A DNA stretch of 41,359 bases from DASSKO01 sp035690425 (GTDB lineage: Bacteria > Actinomycetota > Actinomycetes > Propionibacteriales > Nocardioidaceae). Location: contig DASSKO010000203.1 of NCBI GenBank assembly GCA_035690425.1, positions 1 to 41,359 on the forward strand, given 5' to 3'. Positions 1-8,269 of the stretch are shown here, piece by piece (position 1 is the stretch's first letter; each line of letters starts with the position of its first letter). Made by a program: the position numbers and the translations under genes. Below the pieces are notes generated by a model. That model did no database searches, was not told where the DNA came from, and was given only the letters and a program-made list of their open reading frames with translations.

Positions 1-186
1 GACCATCGTCGAGCCGGGGATGTCCCGCGCGGCGTCGGCCGCCACCTTGCCGGCCGGCATCACGAGGTTGAGGAAGAAGTGGTCGTTGCCGTTGACGAAG
101 CGCGCGACGGCCGCGACGTCGGCCGAGGGCTCGTCGAGCTCGACCAGCACGGGGAGCAGCTCGCGCAGCAGCAGCGACGTGCCGGC
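1..186 (-). pseudogene. Fragment of a second DUF1116 (AllG-like) paralogue, cut at the window edge
   Basis: Read on the minus strand from 186 to 1 there is an open frame of 62 codons starting AGTSLLLREL and containing NGNDHFFLNL and IPGSTMV. It is not a continuation of the gene to its right. It matches an internal part of that same protein (residues about 247-306: ASSALLVREL, GNNYWFLNF, LDHSSVV) almost without gaps, one frame over. In DUF1116 proteins this segment follows the MGDE-H-RN motif, so a second paralogue is represented here without its N-terminal part. It continues past the window edge. The join at about 181-188 lies in GC-rich sequence (CGCCGGC) that fits either protein, as expected for a deletion between tandem paralogues or an assembly collapse. 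It has no start of its own and would not be translated in frame. Confidence 0.75.
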
Positions 187-1175
187 GCGGTGTACCACGC
201 GTCGCCGCAGCCGCTGACTCGAATGCCGACCTCTACGCCGTTGCGCGCGAACGTGGTCACCACGCTCGAGTGGTCCAGCCCGTGCCCGGCCATGGTCGCG
301 AGCTTGCTGGCCGCCATCGAGAAGTTGAGGAACCAGTAGTTGTTGCCGCGCAGGAAGTCCAGGGCCTCGTGGCCCCCGAGGTCCGGGACACGGGCCAGCC
401 CTCCCGCGAGCTCTCGCACCAGCAGCGCGCTGGAAGCGACGTTGCGGCTGTGGCACTCGTCGCCCATCTGCAGTGCCTGTGCCGTGATCGACCGCAGGTT
501 GACCGGCTCGGGCAGGGAACGGATCGCGGCCTGCAGCGCCGGGCCCAGCCGGTCCTGCATCCACCGCAGACGCGCCATCACGTCGTCACCGAGCGCGCCG
601 TAGCGTAGGCACCGTCCTTGGCCCTCGTTGAGGTTGGTGTAGGCACGGCGACCCGTGGCTGCGTCCTCCACCACCACCAGCGGCATGGACTCGGAGATGA
701 TGCCGGCCATCGGGCCCACCGCGTCGTTGTGGTGGCACGGCTCGAAAGTGATCGCACCGGACGCGGCCTGGCGCTCGGCCTCCTCCGGCGTCTGCGCCCA
801 GCCTTCGAGCAGCGCGGCTCCCACGACGGCGGCCCGCATGGGGCCGCACATCCGGTCCCACTCGATCGGCGGCCCCGCGTGCAGCAACAGCCGCTCCTCG
901 GCGAGCCGCGGCAGCACCTCACGCGCCGGGCGTACGTCGACCAGCTGCGGCTGCACCGCAAGAATGCGCTCCATGGCGGTGGCGTTCGCGGCCTCGACGA
1001 CCGGGTGGTTGACCAGGCGGGCGAGCTTGAGCCCCAGCTCGTCGTCACCTTCGGCGGGTGGTCGCCAGTCGATGCTGGTGACGTCCACGCCTTCGGCCCG
1101 CAGCGGAGTCTCGAAGCTGCTCAGGCCGACGTTGGCCACCGCGAGCTGTCGGTCGAACAACGTCTGGACACTCAC
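60..1175 (-). CDS. DUF1116 family protein (AllG/YlbE-like), C-terminus lost at a chimeric junction
   Basis: Residues 1-331 are clearly DUF1116: HAGPPIEWDRMCGPMRAA, FEPCHHNDAVGPMAGII, NLNEGQGRCLRYG, ALQMGDECHSRN, FLNFSMAASK and ARNGVEVGIRVSG. E. coli AllG is one of three subunits of oxamate carbamoyltransferase (AllFGH), and homologues travel with FdrA. After WYTAPA the frame runs into 39 low-complexity Ser/Arg/Cys-rich residues and a stop at 60, because the DNA changes to a paralogous gene in another frame. The usual DUF1116 ending is therefore missing. The start is GTG at 1175, overlapping the fdrA stop by 4 bp (GTGA), so the two are translationally coupled. As it stands the gene is probably non-functional unless the junction is an assembly error. 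Confidence 0.85.
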   Translation of the reverse strand: MSVQTLFDRQLAVANVGLSSFETPLRAEGVDVTSIDWRPPAEGDDELGLKLARLVNHPVVEAANATAMERILAVQPQLVDVRPAREVLPRLAEERLLLHAGPPIEWDRMCGPMRAAVVGAALLEGWAQTPEEAERQAASGAITFEPCHHNDAVGPMAGIISESMPLVVVEDAATGRRAYTNLNEGQGRCLRYGALGDDVMARLRWMQDRLGPALQAAIRSLPEPVNLRSITAQALQMGDECHSRNVASSALLVRELAGGLARVPDLGGHEALDFLRGNNYWFLNFSMAASKLATMAGHGLDHSSVVTTFARNGVEVGIRVSGCGDAWYTAPARRCCCASCSPCWSSSTSPRPTSRPSRASSTATTTSSSTS

Positions 1176-2686
1176 CTGGTTTCCCCAATCTTGGTCAGGA
1201 TGTCAGCGGCTACCTCGACCGCGGTCGTGCTGCTGTCGACGACGACCGCGCCTGCCTGGCGCAGCGCATCGGACTGCGCGGCCATGTTCTGCGGGTCGGC
1301 GGAGGTGCCGACGACGTACGCGATGACGATCGGCCCGCCGCTGGCCGCGGTGGCTTCGGCGATGACCGGCGCCAGGGGACCGACGGGGTCGTCGGCGGCG
1401 CCGTGGCCGATGACGATGTCGAGGATGACGACGGCGGTGCGCGGATCTGCCACGGCCGCACGGAGGAACTCCACCCGGGTGGACGGGTCGATCATCGGGT
1501 GCGGGCGTCCGGCGGTGAACTGGTCATCGCCGAGATCGAGCACGGTGTGCTCGGCCGGGAGCTCAGGTGTCACGCCCGGGGCATAGCCGGCTGTCTTGGT
1601 CAGCTCGCCGATCTGGGGTTCGAGCAGGACGGCAGCCTCGTAGGCGAACGTTCCGCCGGCGTACAAGCCACGCAGCAGGTTGCGTGCCCCCATCCCGTCG
1701 GCCAAGCCGGCTGCCTCGGGTGCCGGCTCCGGCCTGGCCCGCGTGCCGAGGGACAGCTCGGCCGCGGCCAGCGCGGCCTCCCGCAGCGTGGCTGCTACCA
1801 CGACGGAGGGTCTCGGCGCTTGCACGGTGGCGCCGAGGAAGTTGACGACCACCCGCTTCTGGCTGCGGGCAGCACGCTCCAGCACGGCCTCGGCGACGGC
1901 GGCGGCCGGCGGCTTGGAGAGCAGCACGATCACCGCGGTCGCCGGATCGGCGTCGAGCGCGTCGAACGCGGACAGCATCGACAGGCCGCCCACCTCGCTG
2001 GACAGGTCGTGGCTGCCCACGCCGATCGCCTGGCTCACGCCGGCGCCGAGGGTGTGCAGCAAGGATGACACCTGTTGTAGCCCGGTCCCCGAAGCGCCGA
2101 TCAGGCCGACATCACCGGGCCGGACGGCGTTGGCAAAACCGAGCGGGTGGCCGTTGATGATTGCGGTGCCGCAGTCGGGGCCCATCACCAGCAGACCCCG
2201 CTCGGTCGCCAACTGCTTGAGGGTGATCTCCTGGTCCAGCGGGACGTTGTCGCTGAAGATGAAGGCGTGCATGCCCCGGTTCAGCGCCTTCAGCGCCTCG
2301 GCAGCGGCGTAGCGTCCCGGCGTGGAGATGAGGGCGAGGTTGGTGTCGGGTGGTGCGGCCGCGAGGCGGCGTACGGCGGGAGCTGCCGAGTCCGTGTGCG
2401 GGGCGTCCGCGGCCGGCGGACCGTTCAACGCGCTGCTGGCGGCCTCCAGAGCCGCATCGGCGGCGGCATCCTCGCCGCGCACCGCGACGATCAGGTCGTT
2501 CGGCCCAGCCAGGGTTCCGTCGTCGGTCAGCAGACCGGCGTCCTCGAGAAGGTCCCGGTTGGCGTCGGTCCCCATCATCAGGCTCGCGGCGTCGACACCG
2601 TCCTGATCGTTGAGCTGCGCGGCAACTCGCATCAGCGCTACGGAGTCGAAGTATGCGTTCTTGTGCACGACGTTGCGCGTTCCCAT
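1172..2686 (-). CDS. fdrA: FdrA-like acyl-CoA synthetase-related protein (AllF-like)
   Basis: The 504-aa product has the FdrA layout: an N-terminal region (NAYFDSVALM, SLMMGTDANRDLL), a CoA-binding/succinyl-CoA ligase alpha-like core (ATERGLLVMGPDCGTAII, VGLIGASGTGLQQVSSLL, GVGSHDLSSEVGGLSM) and a C-terminal ligase domain (VLDLGDDQFTAGRPHPMIDP, VVILDIVIGHGAADDP). FdrA (AllF) is a subunit of E. coli oxamate carbamoyltransferase, which cleaves oxalurate with phosphate to oxamate and carbamoyl phosphate. An upstream in-frame ATG at 2722 has no ribosome site, whereas the ATG at 2686 follows GAGGGTGG, so 2686 is preferred. It is the first gene of a leftward operon with DUF1116 and is divergent from the permease at 2889 across about 200 bp. 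The exact substrate here is not proven. Confidence 0.85.
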   Translation of the reverse strand: MGTRNVVHKNAYFDSVALMRVAAQLNDQDGVDAASLMMGTDANRDLLEDAGLLTDDGTLAGPNDLIVAVRGEDAAADAALEAASSALNGPPAADAPHTDSAAPAVRRLAAAPPDTNLALISTPGRYAAAEALKALNRGMHAFIFSDNVPLDQEITLKQLATERGLLVMGPDCGTAIINGHPLGFANAVRPGDVGLIGASGTGLQQVSSLLHTLGAGVSQAIGVGSHDLSSEVGGLSMLSAFDALDADPATAVIVLLSKPPAAAVAEAVLERAARSQKRVVVNFLGATVQAPRPSVVVAATLREAALAAAELSLGTRARPEPAPEAAGLADGMGARNLLRGLYAGGTFAYEAAVLLEPQIGELTKTAGYAPGVTPELPAEHTVLDLGDDQFTAGRPHPMIDPSTRVEFLRAAVADPRTAVVILDIVIGHGAADDPVGPLAPVIAEATAASGGPIVIAYVVGTSADPQNMAAQSDALRQAGAVVVDSSTTAVEVAADILTKIGETR

Positions 2687-2888
2687 GACACCACCCTCGC
2701 GGGTGCGGGGCATCGGCGTCATGGTTGTCCGGTGCCAAAGCTGGCCGGCACTCCCTCAGCACGACGTGACAGTGACGCTGGCCACGGCGTGAATGGACGA
2801 TGTGGGCAGCACTGCTCCCACGGGCACGAGCGGCCTCGAAATCGCGGGCGCAGGCTCGGAATCCGTCCGATCAGGAAGAGGGCTCTTG

Positions 2889-4232
2889 ATGGCATCCGCA
2901 GAACACCGACCGCGGAACGCGGCCGAAGCGACCGAGGACTGGGCCAACGACCGGGTATCGATGTCGAACCGGCACTCGACCCTGAGCATCGTCGCCGCAC
3001 GGATGGGCTTCACCGTCTCTGCGACCGACCTGCTCTACGGAGTCGCGCTGGGGCTCTACTTCCCGTTCTGGACTGCGCTGCTGATCGCGCTCGGCTCTTC
3101 GATCGTCATCAGCGTCGTCTCGATACTCCTGGGCCTGATGGGCCAGCGCGAGGGGATCACGACCGCCTTGTGCATGCGGTCGACGTTCGGCAGGGAGGGG
3201 GTACGTCTGCCGGCGTTGGCCATCGCGGTGATCTCGGCGGGCTTCGCTGGATACAGCACGGGCATCACCGTGAACGTCCTTCCGGGTGACTCCGATCTGA
3301 CCAACTTCTTGTACTGCGTGGGCCTCGGAGTCATCTATACCGCCATCTGCATCATCGGCTTCGGACGCGGCCTTACCTGGGTCGGACGCATCGCCGTGCC
3401 GCTCATGCTCGGCATGGTGCTGGTCGCGACCGTGGCGGCGGTCAACCACGCAGGCGGTTGGGACGGGATCGTCTCTGGCGGCCCGGTCCAGGCAGGCGAG
3501 CTGACCGTAGTGGCGATGATCGGCCTGGGCATCAACAAGTGGATGACCGGAGCGACTGTCACGCCCGATGTGATGCGCTTCGGGAGGACCAAGTCGTCCG
3601 TCTACACCTCCACCCTGGCCGAGTTCGTCGTCGGCAACTTCGGCTTCAACCTCCTGGGCATCATCGTGGGCCTGGGCGTCGGCATCGGCGACCTCGGGGA
3701 GGCGTTCGCCGTCATCGGCGTTGGCGGCCTGGCCGTCGCTGCCGTGTTCGTCCAAGGCTTCCCGCACGAGGTGAACAACATGTACGCAGCAAGCCTCGCG
3801 GGGAGAACAGCCGCGGGGCTGCCCCGCCTCTACATCAACATCATCTCCGGCCTGATCGTCATCGGTGTCGCCTACTACGGCGTCTCGCAGGGGATCCTGG
3901 ACAGCTTCCTGGGCTACTTGGGCTGGCTGGGCTACGTCATCCCACTGATCCCGGGGATCCTCATCGCCGACTACTTCCTCGTACGGCGTCGCAGCTACGG
4001 CGCGGACCTCGACGACATGGGCGCATTCAACCTACGGGCGGTCGCCGCGTTCGCCGTCGGCCTGGGCATCAACCTCGTCCTGGGCCTGACGCTCGATGAC
4101 ACCCTGTGGCGCGCCCTGCCCCTGCTCGGCTTCGCCCTCTACCTGCTGTTCTCGGTGCCCCAGCTCCAGAAGGCGTGGTCGAGGACGGACATCGCCGCCC
4201 CTCTGCCCGAGGAGGTCCCGCATCGCGGCTGA
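2889..4232 (+). CDS. NCS1 family purine/cytosine/allantoin-type permease (CodB-like)
   Basis: The 447-aa integral membrane protein has about 12 hydrophobic segments. Features typical of the NCS1 branch near CodB are RMGFTVSATDLLYGVALGL in TM1, the TALCMRSTFGREGVRLP loop, and LIPGILIADYFLVRRR near the C-terminus. NCS1 proteins import nucleobases, allantoin or hydantoins by cation symport. The chosen ATG at 2889 has AGGAAGAGGG 8 nt upstream; an in-frame start at 2793 would add a poorly conserved 32-residue leader. It diverges from fdrA and neighbours an amidohydrolase and PucR, so the cargo is probably the ring or ureide compound this block degrades. The cargo cannot be read from sequence alone. 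Confidence 0.9.
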   Translation: MASAEHRPRNAAEATEDWANDRVSMSNRHSTLSIVAARMGFTVSATDLLYGVALGLYFPFWTALLIALGSSIVISVVSILLGLMGQREGITTALCMRSTFGREGVRLPALAIAVISAGFAGYSTGITVNVLPGDSDLTNFLYCVGLGVIYTAICIIGFGRGLTWVGRIAVPLMLGMVLVATVAAVNHAGGWDGIVSGGPVQAGELTVVAMIGLGINKWMTGATVTPDVMRFGRTKSSVYTSTLAEFVVGNFGFNLLGIIVGLGVGIGDLGEAFAVIGVGGLAVAAVFVQGFPHEVNNMYAASLAGRTAAGLPRLYINIISGLIVIGVAYYGVSQGILDSFLGYLGWLGYVIPLIPGILIADYFLVRRRSYGADLDDMGAFNLRAVAAFAVGLGINLVLGLTLDDTLWRALPLLGFALYLLFSVPQLQKAWSRTDIAAPLPEEVPHRG

Positions 4233-4646
4233 CCCGGACATGCGGGTGCGGGCGCGGGTGCGCAGTGACCAAGGCGAAGGCGCCGCGCGGACGAGTTGAC
4301 CGGTCGGCATCGAGGGGTCCGCCTGAGTTGGCGGCCCGCGGCGCTGTTCGTCTTTCACGGTCCGGTGGAACACGTGCGCTGCGCGGGGTTCTCGGTGTTC
4401 GTCTTTCACGGTCCGGTGGAACACGTGCGCTGCGCGGGGTGAACGATGTCAGGCCCCTCTACCGCTACGACGCCCCCAGCGAGCTCGCCAAGCCTCAACG
4501 GGATCTGGGAACTCGGATGCGACCCTCGCCAACTACTTCTCGCCCCAGCAGAAGCTCGGGCGTCCTACGCCAAGCCTCAACGGGATCTGGGAACTCGGAT
4601 GCGACCCTCGCCAACTACTTCTCGCCCCAGCAGAAGCTCGGGCGTC
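4233..4646. other. 414-bp gene-free stretch between convergent genes, rich in direct repeats
   Basis: This interval separates the permease (ending 4232) from the leftward DUF1097 gene (stop at 4647-4649). I see no convincing gene in it: the open frames are compositional and change with the repeats. It holds two separate perfect tandem duplications, listed below, plus a G-rich run around 4240-4262 with repeated GCGGGTGCG. Confidence 0.7.
4345..4440. repeat. Two direct copies of a 45-bp unit, period 51 bp
   Basis: Copy 1 is 4345-4389 and copy 2 is 4396-4440. Both begin TGTTCGTCTTTCACGG, contain CACGTG and end GCGCGGGGT, with no differences between them and a 6-bp spacer TCTCGG. Identity of 45/45 implies a recent duplication or an assembly artefact. 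No insertion sequence ends or coding function are visible. Confidence 0.9.
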
Positions 4647-4649
4647 CTA
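4486..4649. repeat. Perfect head-to-tail duplication of an 82-bp unit
   Basis: Copy 1 is 4486-4567 and copy 2 is 4568-4649, identical and directly abutting. Each runs from CGCCAAGCCTCAACGG to GCTCGGGCGTCCTA. The last three bases (CTA) of copy 2 are the TAG stop of the leftward DUF1097 gene, so the duplicated block is the region immediately downstream of that gene. Each copy carries a possible hairpin on the leftward transcript just after the stop (4542-4563 and 4624-4645: arms CGCCC/GGGCG plus AGC/GCT around a TTCT loop) without a U-run, so a duplicated weak terminator is possible. Confidence 0.9.
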
Positions 4650-5204
4650 GTGGCCGTGCGGCGCGGCCAGCTTCATGTTCAACCATGCGTAGACCGGGCC
4701 AAGCGCGTTCATCGCGATCGCCGCGATGAGTGCGGCGCCGGGGCTGGTCGAATCCGGGCCGAAGCCACCGAAGAAGGTGGCGAAGAAGCTGGCGAACCCG
4801 AAGAACATGCCTGGGACAAACGCGAAGATCGAGGACACTCGTGCCATCGAGATCATCGCGCCGTTGAGGCAGAACAGAATCACTATCTCGGCAACGATGT
4901 AGGTGTTCCCGCTGAAGACCTGCGCTGCCTGGTTGAACAGCAGCACGATGAGAAACCCGGTGAGCGAGCCAAGCGGCATGACCGGCCAGATCCGCTTCAG
5001 GTTCGCCATGGTCGGCCCGCCCATCGCGAAGGTGCCGGCCCATCCGATGAAGATGGCCCACGTCGGCAGGTGCAGCACACTGAGCCCGACCAGCACGGTC
5101 GTCGCAGCGAGCAAGGAGGCCGCGATCTCCACCGGCAGGTTGACCCAGTTGGTCGGCTCGGTGTCGACGGTGCCGGCGAGTTGATCTGCCTCGTTGTCGC
5201 TCAT
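4647..5204 (-). CDS. DUF1097 family inner-membrane protein (YahC-like)
   Basis: The 185-aa protein has a polar 20-residue N-terminus followed by about five or six hydrophobic helices (for example SLLAATTVLVGLSVL, LTGFLIVLLFNQA, MFFGFASFFATFFGGFG). The length and the GWAGTFAMGG/GMFFGFASF features fit DUF1097, a family of unknown function that includes E. coli YahC, whose gene lies near fdrA, DUF1116 and carbamate kinase-like genes in the yah region. The start at 5204 follows GGGAG. The preceding amidohydrolase stops only 13 bp upstream, so the two are one operon. A transport or accessory membrane role is plausible but unproven. Confidence 0.8.
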   Translation of the reverse strand: MSDNEADQLAGTVDTEPTNWVNLPVEIAASLLAATTVLVGLSVLHLPTWAIFIGWAGTFAMGGPTMANLKRIWPVMPLGSLTGFLIVLLFNQAAQVFSGNTYIVAEIVILFCLNGAMISMARVSSIFAFVPGMFFGFASFFATFFGGFGPDSTSPGAALIAAIAMNALGPVYAWLNMKLAAPHGH

Positions 5205-5217
5205 GGACGGACTCCCA

Positions 5218-6465
5218 TCATGCTCGGTGAATGACGCATTCGTGCTGCGTCTCGACGGTGATGCGCCCCCGCTTGACGACCCAGCGCCGGACCGGAAGGT
5301 CGAGCAGCACGTCGTCGACCCGGTCGCAGTCGAACACCACGAGGTCCGCCGCCTTGCCTACGGCGATGCCATAGGAGTCGGTGATCCCGATCGCGCGGGC
5401 CGCATCGTAGGTCGCCATCCGGAGGACTTCGGCCTGACTGTGCGGCGTGCCGAACTGGCCGGCGTGCGCAAGCAGGTTGGCGATCAGCAACGGGTCTGCC
5501 TTGCCGAACGGAGTGAAGGCGTTGCGCACGTTGTTGGAGGAGAAGGTGACGTTCACGCCGGAGTCGCGCAGCAGGTGCACCGGGGTGAGGCCACGTCGCT
5601 GACTGATGGTGTCGTTGCGCCCACCGAGATACATGTCGGTGGCGGGCAGGGTCACGATGTGCACGTCCGCCTCCCGCAGCAGGTCGACAACCGGTTTTGC
5701 CTCCTGCGGGGTGAGCGAAGCCAGGCTGGTGACGTGGCCGAGGGAGACCCGCGACTGGTAGCCCCTCCGCAACGTCTCCTCGGCGATGTAGCCCGCCGCC
5801 GCGAACCGCTGGTCGGAGGTGTCGTCGGCGAAGTCGGCATGCATGTCGACCGGGGCGTCGAAGCGCTCGGCGAGGTCGAAGACGTGCTCGATGTGCCGGG
5901 TCGTGCCTTCCCAGTCAGCCTCGTTGTACGGGCACCCGCCGACCGCCGATGCGCCCATCTTCATGGCCTCGGTCATCAGGTCCAGCGTGCCCGGGGCCTT
6001 GAGGATGCCTTCCTGCGGGAAGGCCACGATCTGCAGGTCGAGCAGCCCGCGATACTCCTGCTGCAACTCCAGCGCGGTCTCGACACCGAGCAGGCCCTGC
6101 AGGGGGTCAACGTCCGGATGCACACGGATCGCGACCGTGCCGGCGCGCACCGCCATGTCGAGGACCGCGCGGGATCGCTCCAGCACGTCGTCGCGGTTTT
6201 GCTCGGCCTTGAGCTTGCCGGTGAGGCGGATCGCCTCCTCCAGGGTGCCGTCGCGGGTCGGCTGGCGGCGGTACAGCAGAGCCTTGTCCATGTGCAGGTG
6301 TGGCTCCACGAACCCCGGTAGGACGGCGCTTCCGGCCGCGTCGATCTGCTGCGTGGCGGTGCCGTCCAGATCTGGTCCTACCGCACCGATCTTCCCTGCC
6401 GAAATCGCGATGTCGACGAGCTGGCGGTCGTCCCACACCCTGGCGTTCCTGATCAACAGGTCCAT
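5218..6465 (-). CDS. Cytosine deaminase/YahJ-like amidohydrolase with altered active-site residues
   Basis: The 415-aa protein is an amidohydrolase of the cytosine deaminase (COG0402-type) group: GFVEPHLHMDKAL (His56, His58), MHADFADD (His209), SLGHVTSLA (His244) and the C-terminal GKAADLVVFD. Two residues usual in CodA are changed by my alignment. The Glu of the HxxE motif is replaced (HADF), and the metal-binding Asp of the GxDD/DPW-PxG segment is Asn in SSNNVRNAFTPFG (about Asn311). It may therefore belong to a subgroup with a different metal arrangement or substrate. The start at 6465 is chosen because GGGAGGGA lies 5 nt upstream; 6513 has no such site. It is followed after 13 bp by DUF1097. 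Probable role: ring opening or deamination of an N-heterocycle. Confidence 0.8.
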   Translation of the reverse strand: MDLLIRNARVWDDRQLVDIAISAGKIGAVGPDLDGTATQQIDAAGSAVLPGFVEPHLHMDKALLYRRQPTRDGTLEEAIRLTGKLKAEQNRDDVLERSRAVLDMAVRAGTVAIRVHPDVDPLQGLLGVETALELQQEYRGLLDLQIVAFPQEGILKAPGTLDLMTEAMKMGASAVGGCPYNEADWEGTTRHIEHVFDLAERFDAPVDMHADFADDTSDQRFAAAGYIAEETLRRGYQSRVSLGHVTSLASLTPQEAKPVVDLLREADVHIVTLPATDMYLGGRNDTISQRRGLTPVHLLRDSGVNVTFSSNNVRNAFTPFGKADPLLIANLLAHAGQFGTPHSQAEVLRMATYDAARAIGITDSYGIAVGKAADLVVFDCDRVDDVLLDLPVRRWVVKRGRITVETQHECVIHRA

Positions 6466-6618
6466 GCCGATCCCTCCCAATCGCGGCGCCGAACATCGCG
6501 TGGCGTCAGTCACAGCCTGCGCCTGTTGCGAGGCGGCGTCATCGTAAGCCGGTGTCGAGATTGGGGCGGCGGTCTTGTCATCACCTGACCATGGCCGCGG
6601 GTACGGCGAGCCGGTGGG

Positions 6619-8175
6619 TCAGTCCCTCGCCTGCGCCGCGAGCTGACGGTACGCATGCACCGCGATCTCGGTCTGCAGCCGACTGGTCGGGTGCCGCTCG
6701 AGCCCTCCGGTGAGCCGCTCGATCTGTTCGAGCCGGTAGCGCAGCGTGTTGTAGTGGATGTGCAGCTCGTGCGACGCCTCGACGCCGTTGCGGTTGTGCA
6801 GCAGGTAGACGCTCAGGCTGTGCATGAGGCTGCCGTGGTGAGTTCTGTCGTACTCCAGCAACCTGCCGAGTGTCTCGTCCACAAGGTGCTGCAGGTCGGC
6901 GGCCGGCAGTCGGCTGAGCAACCGGTAGATGCCGAGCTCGTCGTAGCCGATCACGAAGTCCTTCCCGTGCAGCTCGCGGCCGAGGGTCAAGGTCTCGACG
7001 GCTTCGTGATAGCTGAGGTGGAAGTCGGCGAAGTCCTCGCGCACGCCGCCGGCGGCGACTCTCACCTCCCACGTCGGGTGGGCGACGGCGACCGCGTCAT
7101 GGACCGCTCGGCAGACGTCCCCCAACGACCCGGCCGGCTCGAGCAGCATGGCCAGGCCTGCTTGTACGCCCCAGATGATGGCATTGGGGCCAGCCGCGGT
7201 GCGGACGACGGGTGTGAGCTGGTCCTCCACCATCTGCTCGGGCGATGGCGGAGCGGCGTGCAGACCTCCGACCTCCATCAACGCGGCAGCCCGGGGGACG
7301 TGCAGGTCCCACCCCATGGCCGCGGCTCTGCGACCCATCTCTGGTCGGTCCCACGGTCGCCGCGTGGCGAGCTCGGTCAGCAGCAGGGTGCGGTACTTCT
7401 GCTCCCGGCTGGCGACGGCACGCTCCTGCGCGGTCACGAGGGTGGCCACCGTCGTCGCGTGCTCGAGTGCCATCAGCTGGTGGCCGGCGAGGTCGGCGGA
7501 GTCTGTCCAGACCGCTACCCGGCCGCGCCCGACCGAGCCGAAGGTGATGCCGAGCGATGCTGCCGCGGGAGTGTCGACGTCCGGCGATCCGGCGGAGGCG
7601 ACCACCCAACCCTGCTCGTCGAGTACGGCGGCGGCGCACCCGGACAACTCGGACAGGGCGTCGATGATCTCCTGGTAGGAACCGCCGCTGAGTGCTACCG
7701 CCGTGAGCTCCTCGTGGATCGCCCGCGAGCGATCGAGCTCCACAGCCTGGCGGTTCAGCACGGTGCCGAGGACCTCGGAGAGGATGTCGTTGAACATCAC
7801 GTCAGCGGGGAGCTCGATCAGCGGGAAGCCGAGGTCGTCGGCAACGGCCAGCGTCTCGGGCGAGAGGCGGTCGAGGTAGGGGCCGACCTTGACGCCGAGT
7901 GCGGCGAGGCCCCGGTCGACGAGCCGACGCACGAGGGTGCTGAGGCCGTCCGGGTCCTCACGCAGTGGGTAGCCGGTGGTCAGCAAGAACTCGCCACCGC
8001 GCATCCACCGGAAGATGTCAGGAACCTCCACGATGTTGACCACGCGGATGAGGTTGTCCCGGCCCTGTGTGCCAGCCACCAGACGTGCGCCGGACAGACA
8101 TGGCAGTGTCAGGGCATCCTCGACGGTGAGCCGGGAGAATGTGCCGCCCGCCGCGGCGTTCAGGGCGCCAGCCAT
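6619..8175 (-). CDS. PucR family transcriptional regulator
   Basis: The 518-aa protein has an N-terminal PucR domain (residues about 15-145: LTVEDALTLPCLSGARLVAG, VVNIVEVPDIFRWMRGGEFLLTTGYPL), a central GGDEF-like/CdaR-type region and a C-terminal helix-turn-helix (SLSVYLLHNRNGVEASHELHIH, NTLRYRLEQIERLTG). PucR-type regulators control purine, allantoin and related nitrogen catabolism, in line with the flanking permease, amidohydrolase and carbamate kinase. It diverges from the carbamate kinase at 8270 across 94 bp that contain a directly repeated ATGGCAC (8185-8191 and 8201-8207), a possible operator. The ligand is unknown. Confidence 0.9.
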   Translation of the reverse strand: MAGALNAAAGGTFSRLTVEDALTLPCLSGARLVAGTQGRDNLIRVVNIVEVPDIFRWMRGGEFLLTTGYPLREDPDGLSTLVRRLVDRGLAALGVKVGPYLDRLSPETLAVADDLGFPLIELPADVMFNDILSEVLGTVLNRQAVELDRSRAIHEELTAVALSGGSYQEIIDALSELSGCAAAVLDEQGWVVASAGSPDVDTPAAASLGITFGSVGRGRVAVWTDSADLAGHQLMALEHATTVATLVTAQERAVASREQKYRTLLLTELATRRPWDRPEMGRRAAAMGWDLHVPRAAALMEVGGLHAAPPSPEQMVEDQLTPVVRTAAGPNAIIWGVQAGLAMLLEPAGSLGDVCRAVHDAVAVAHPTWEVRVAAGGVREDFADFHLSYHEAVETLTLGRELHGKDFVIGYDELGIYRLLSRLPAADLQHLVDETLGRLLEYDRTHHGSLMHSLSVYLLHNRNGVEASHELHIHYNTLRYRLEQIERLTGGLERHPTSRLQTEIAVHAYRQLAAQARD

Positions 8176-8257
8176 GCCGACACTATGGCACCAGATGTCA
8201 ATGGCACTCGGCAGTTGCTGGCATCGGATGACCGTGACCCGCCCGCGCTGCGCTGCC

Positions 8258-8263
8258 TAGCGT
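8258..8263 (+). promoter_or_regulatory. -10 box TAGCGT of the leaderless carbamate kinase gene
   Basis: TAGCGT fits TANNNT and ends 6 nt before the ATG at 8270, the geometry of actinobacterial leaderless promoters. No Shine-Dalgarno sequence precedes the start. Confidence 0.55.
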
Positions 8264-8269
8264 TCTCGC

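Noticed and set aside
4345..4649. CRISPR array
   Set aside because: Only two copies of each unit, units differ from each other, and spacers are absent or 6 bp.
4233..4649. Insertion sequence remnant
   Set aside because: No terminal inverted repeats, no transposase fragment and no target duplication beyond the tandem repeats themselves.
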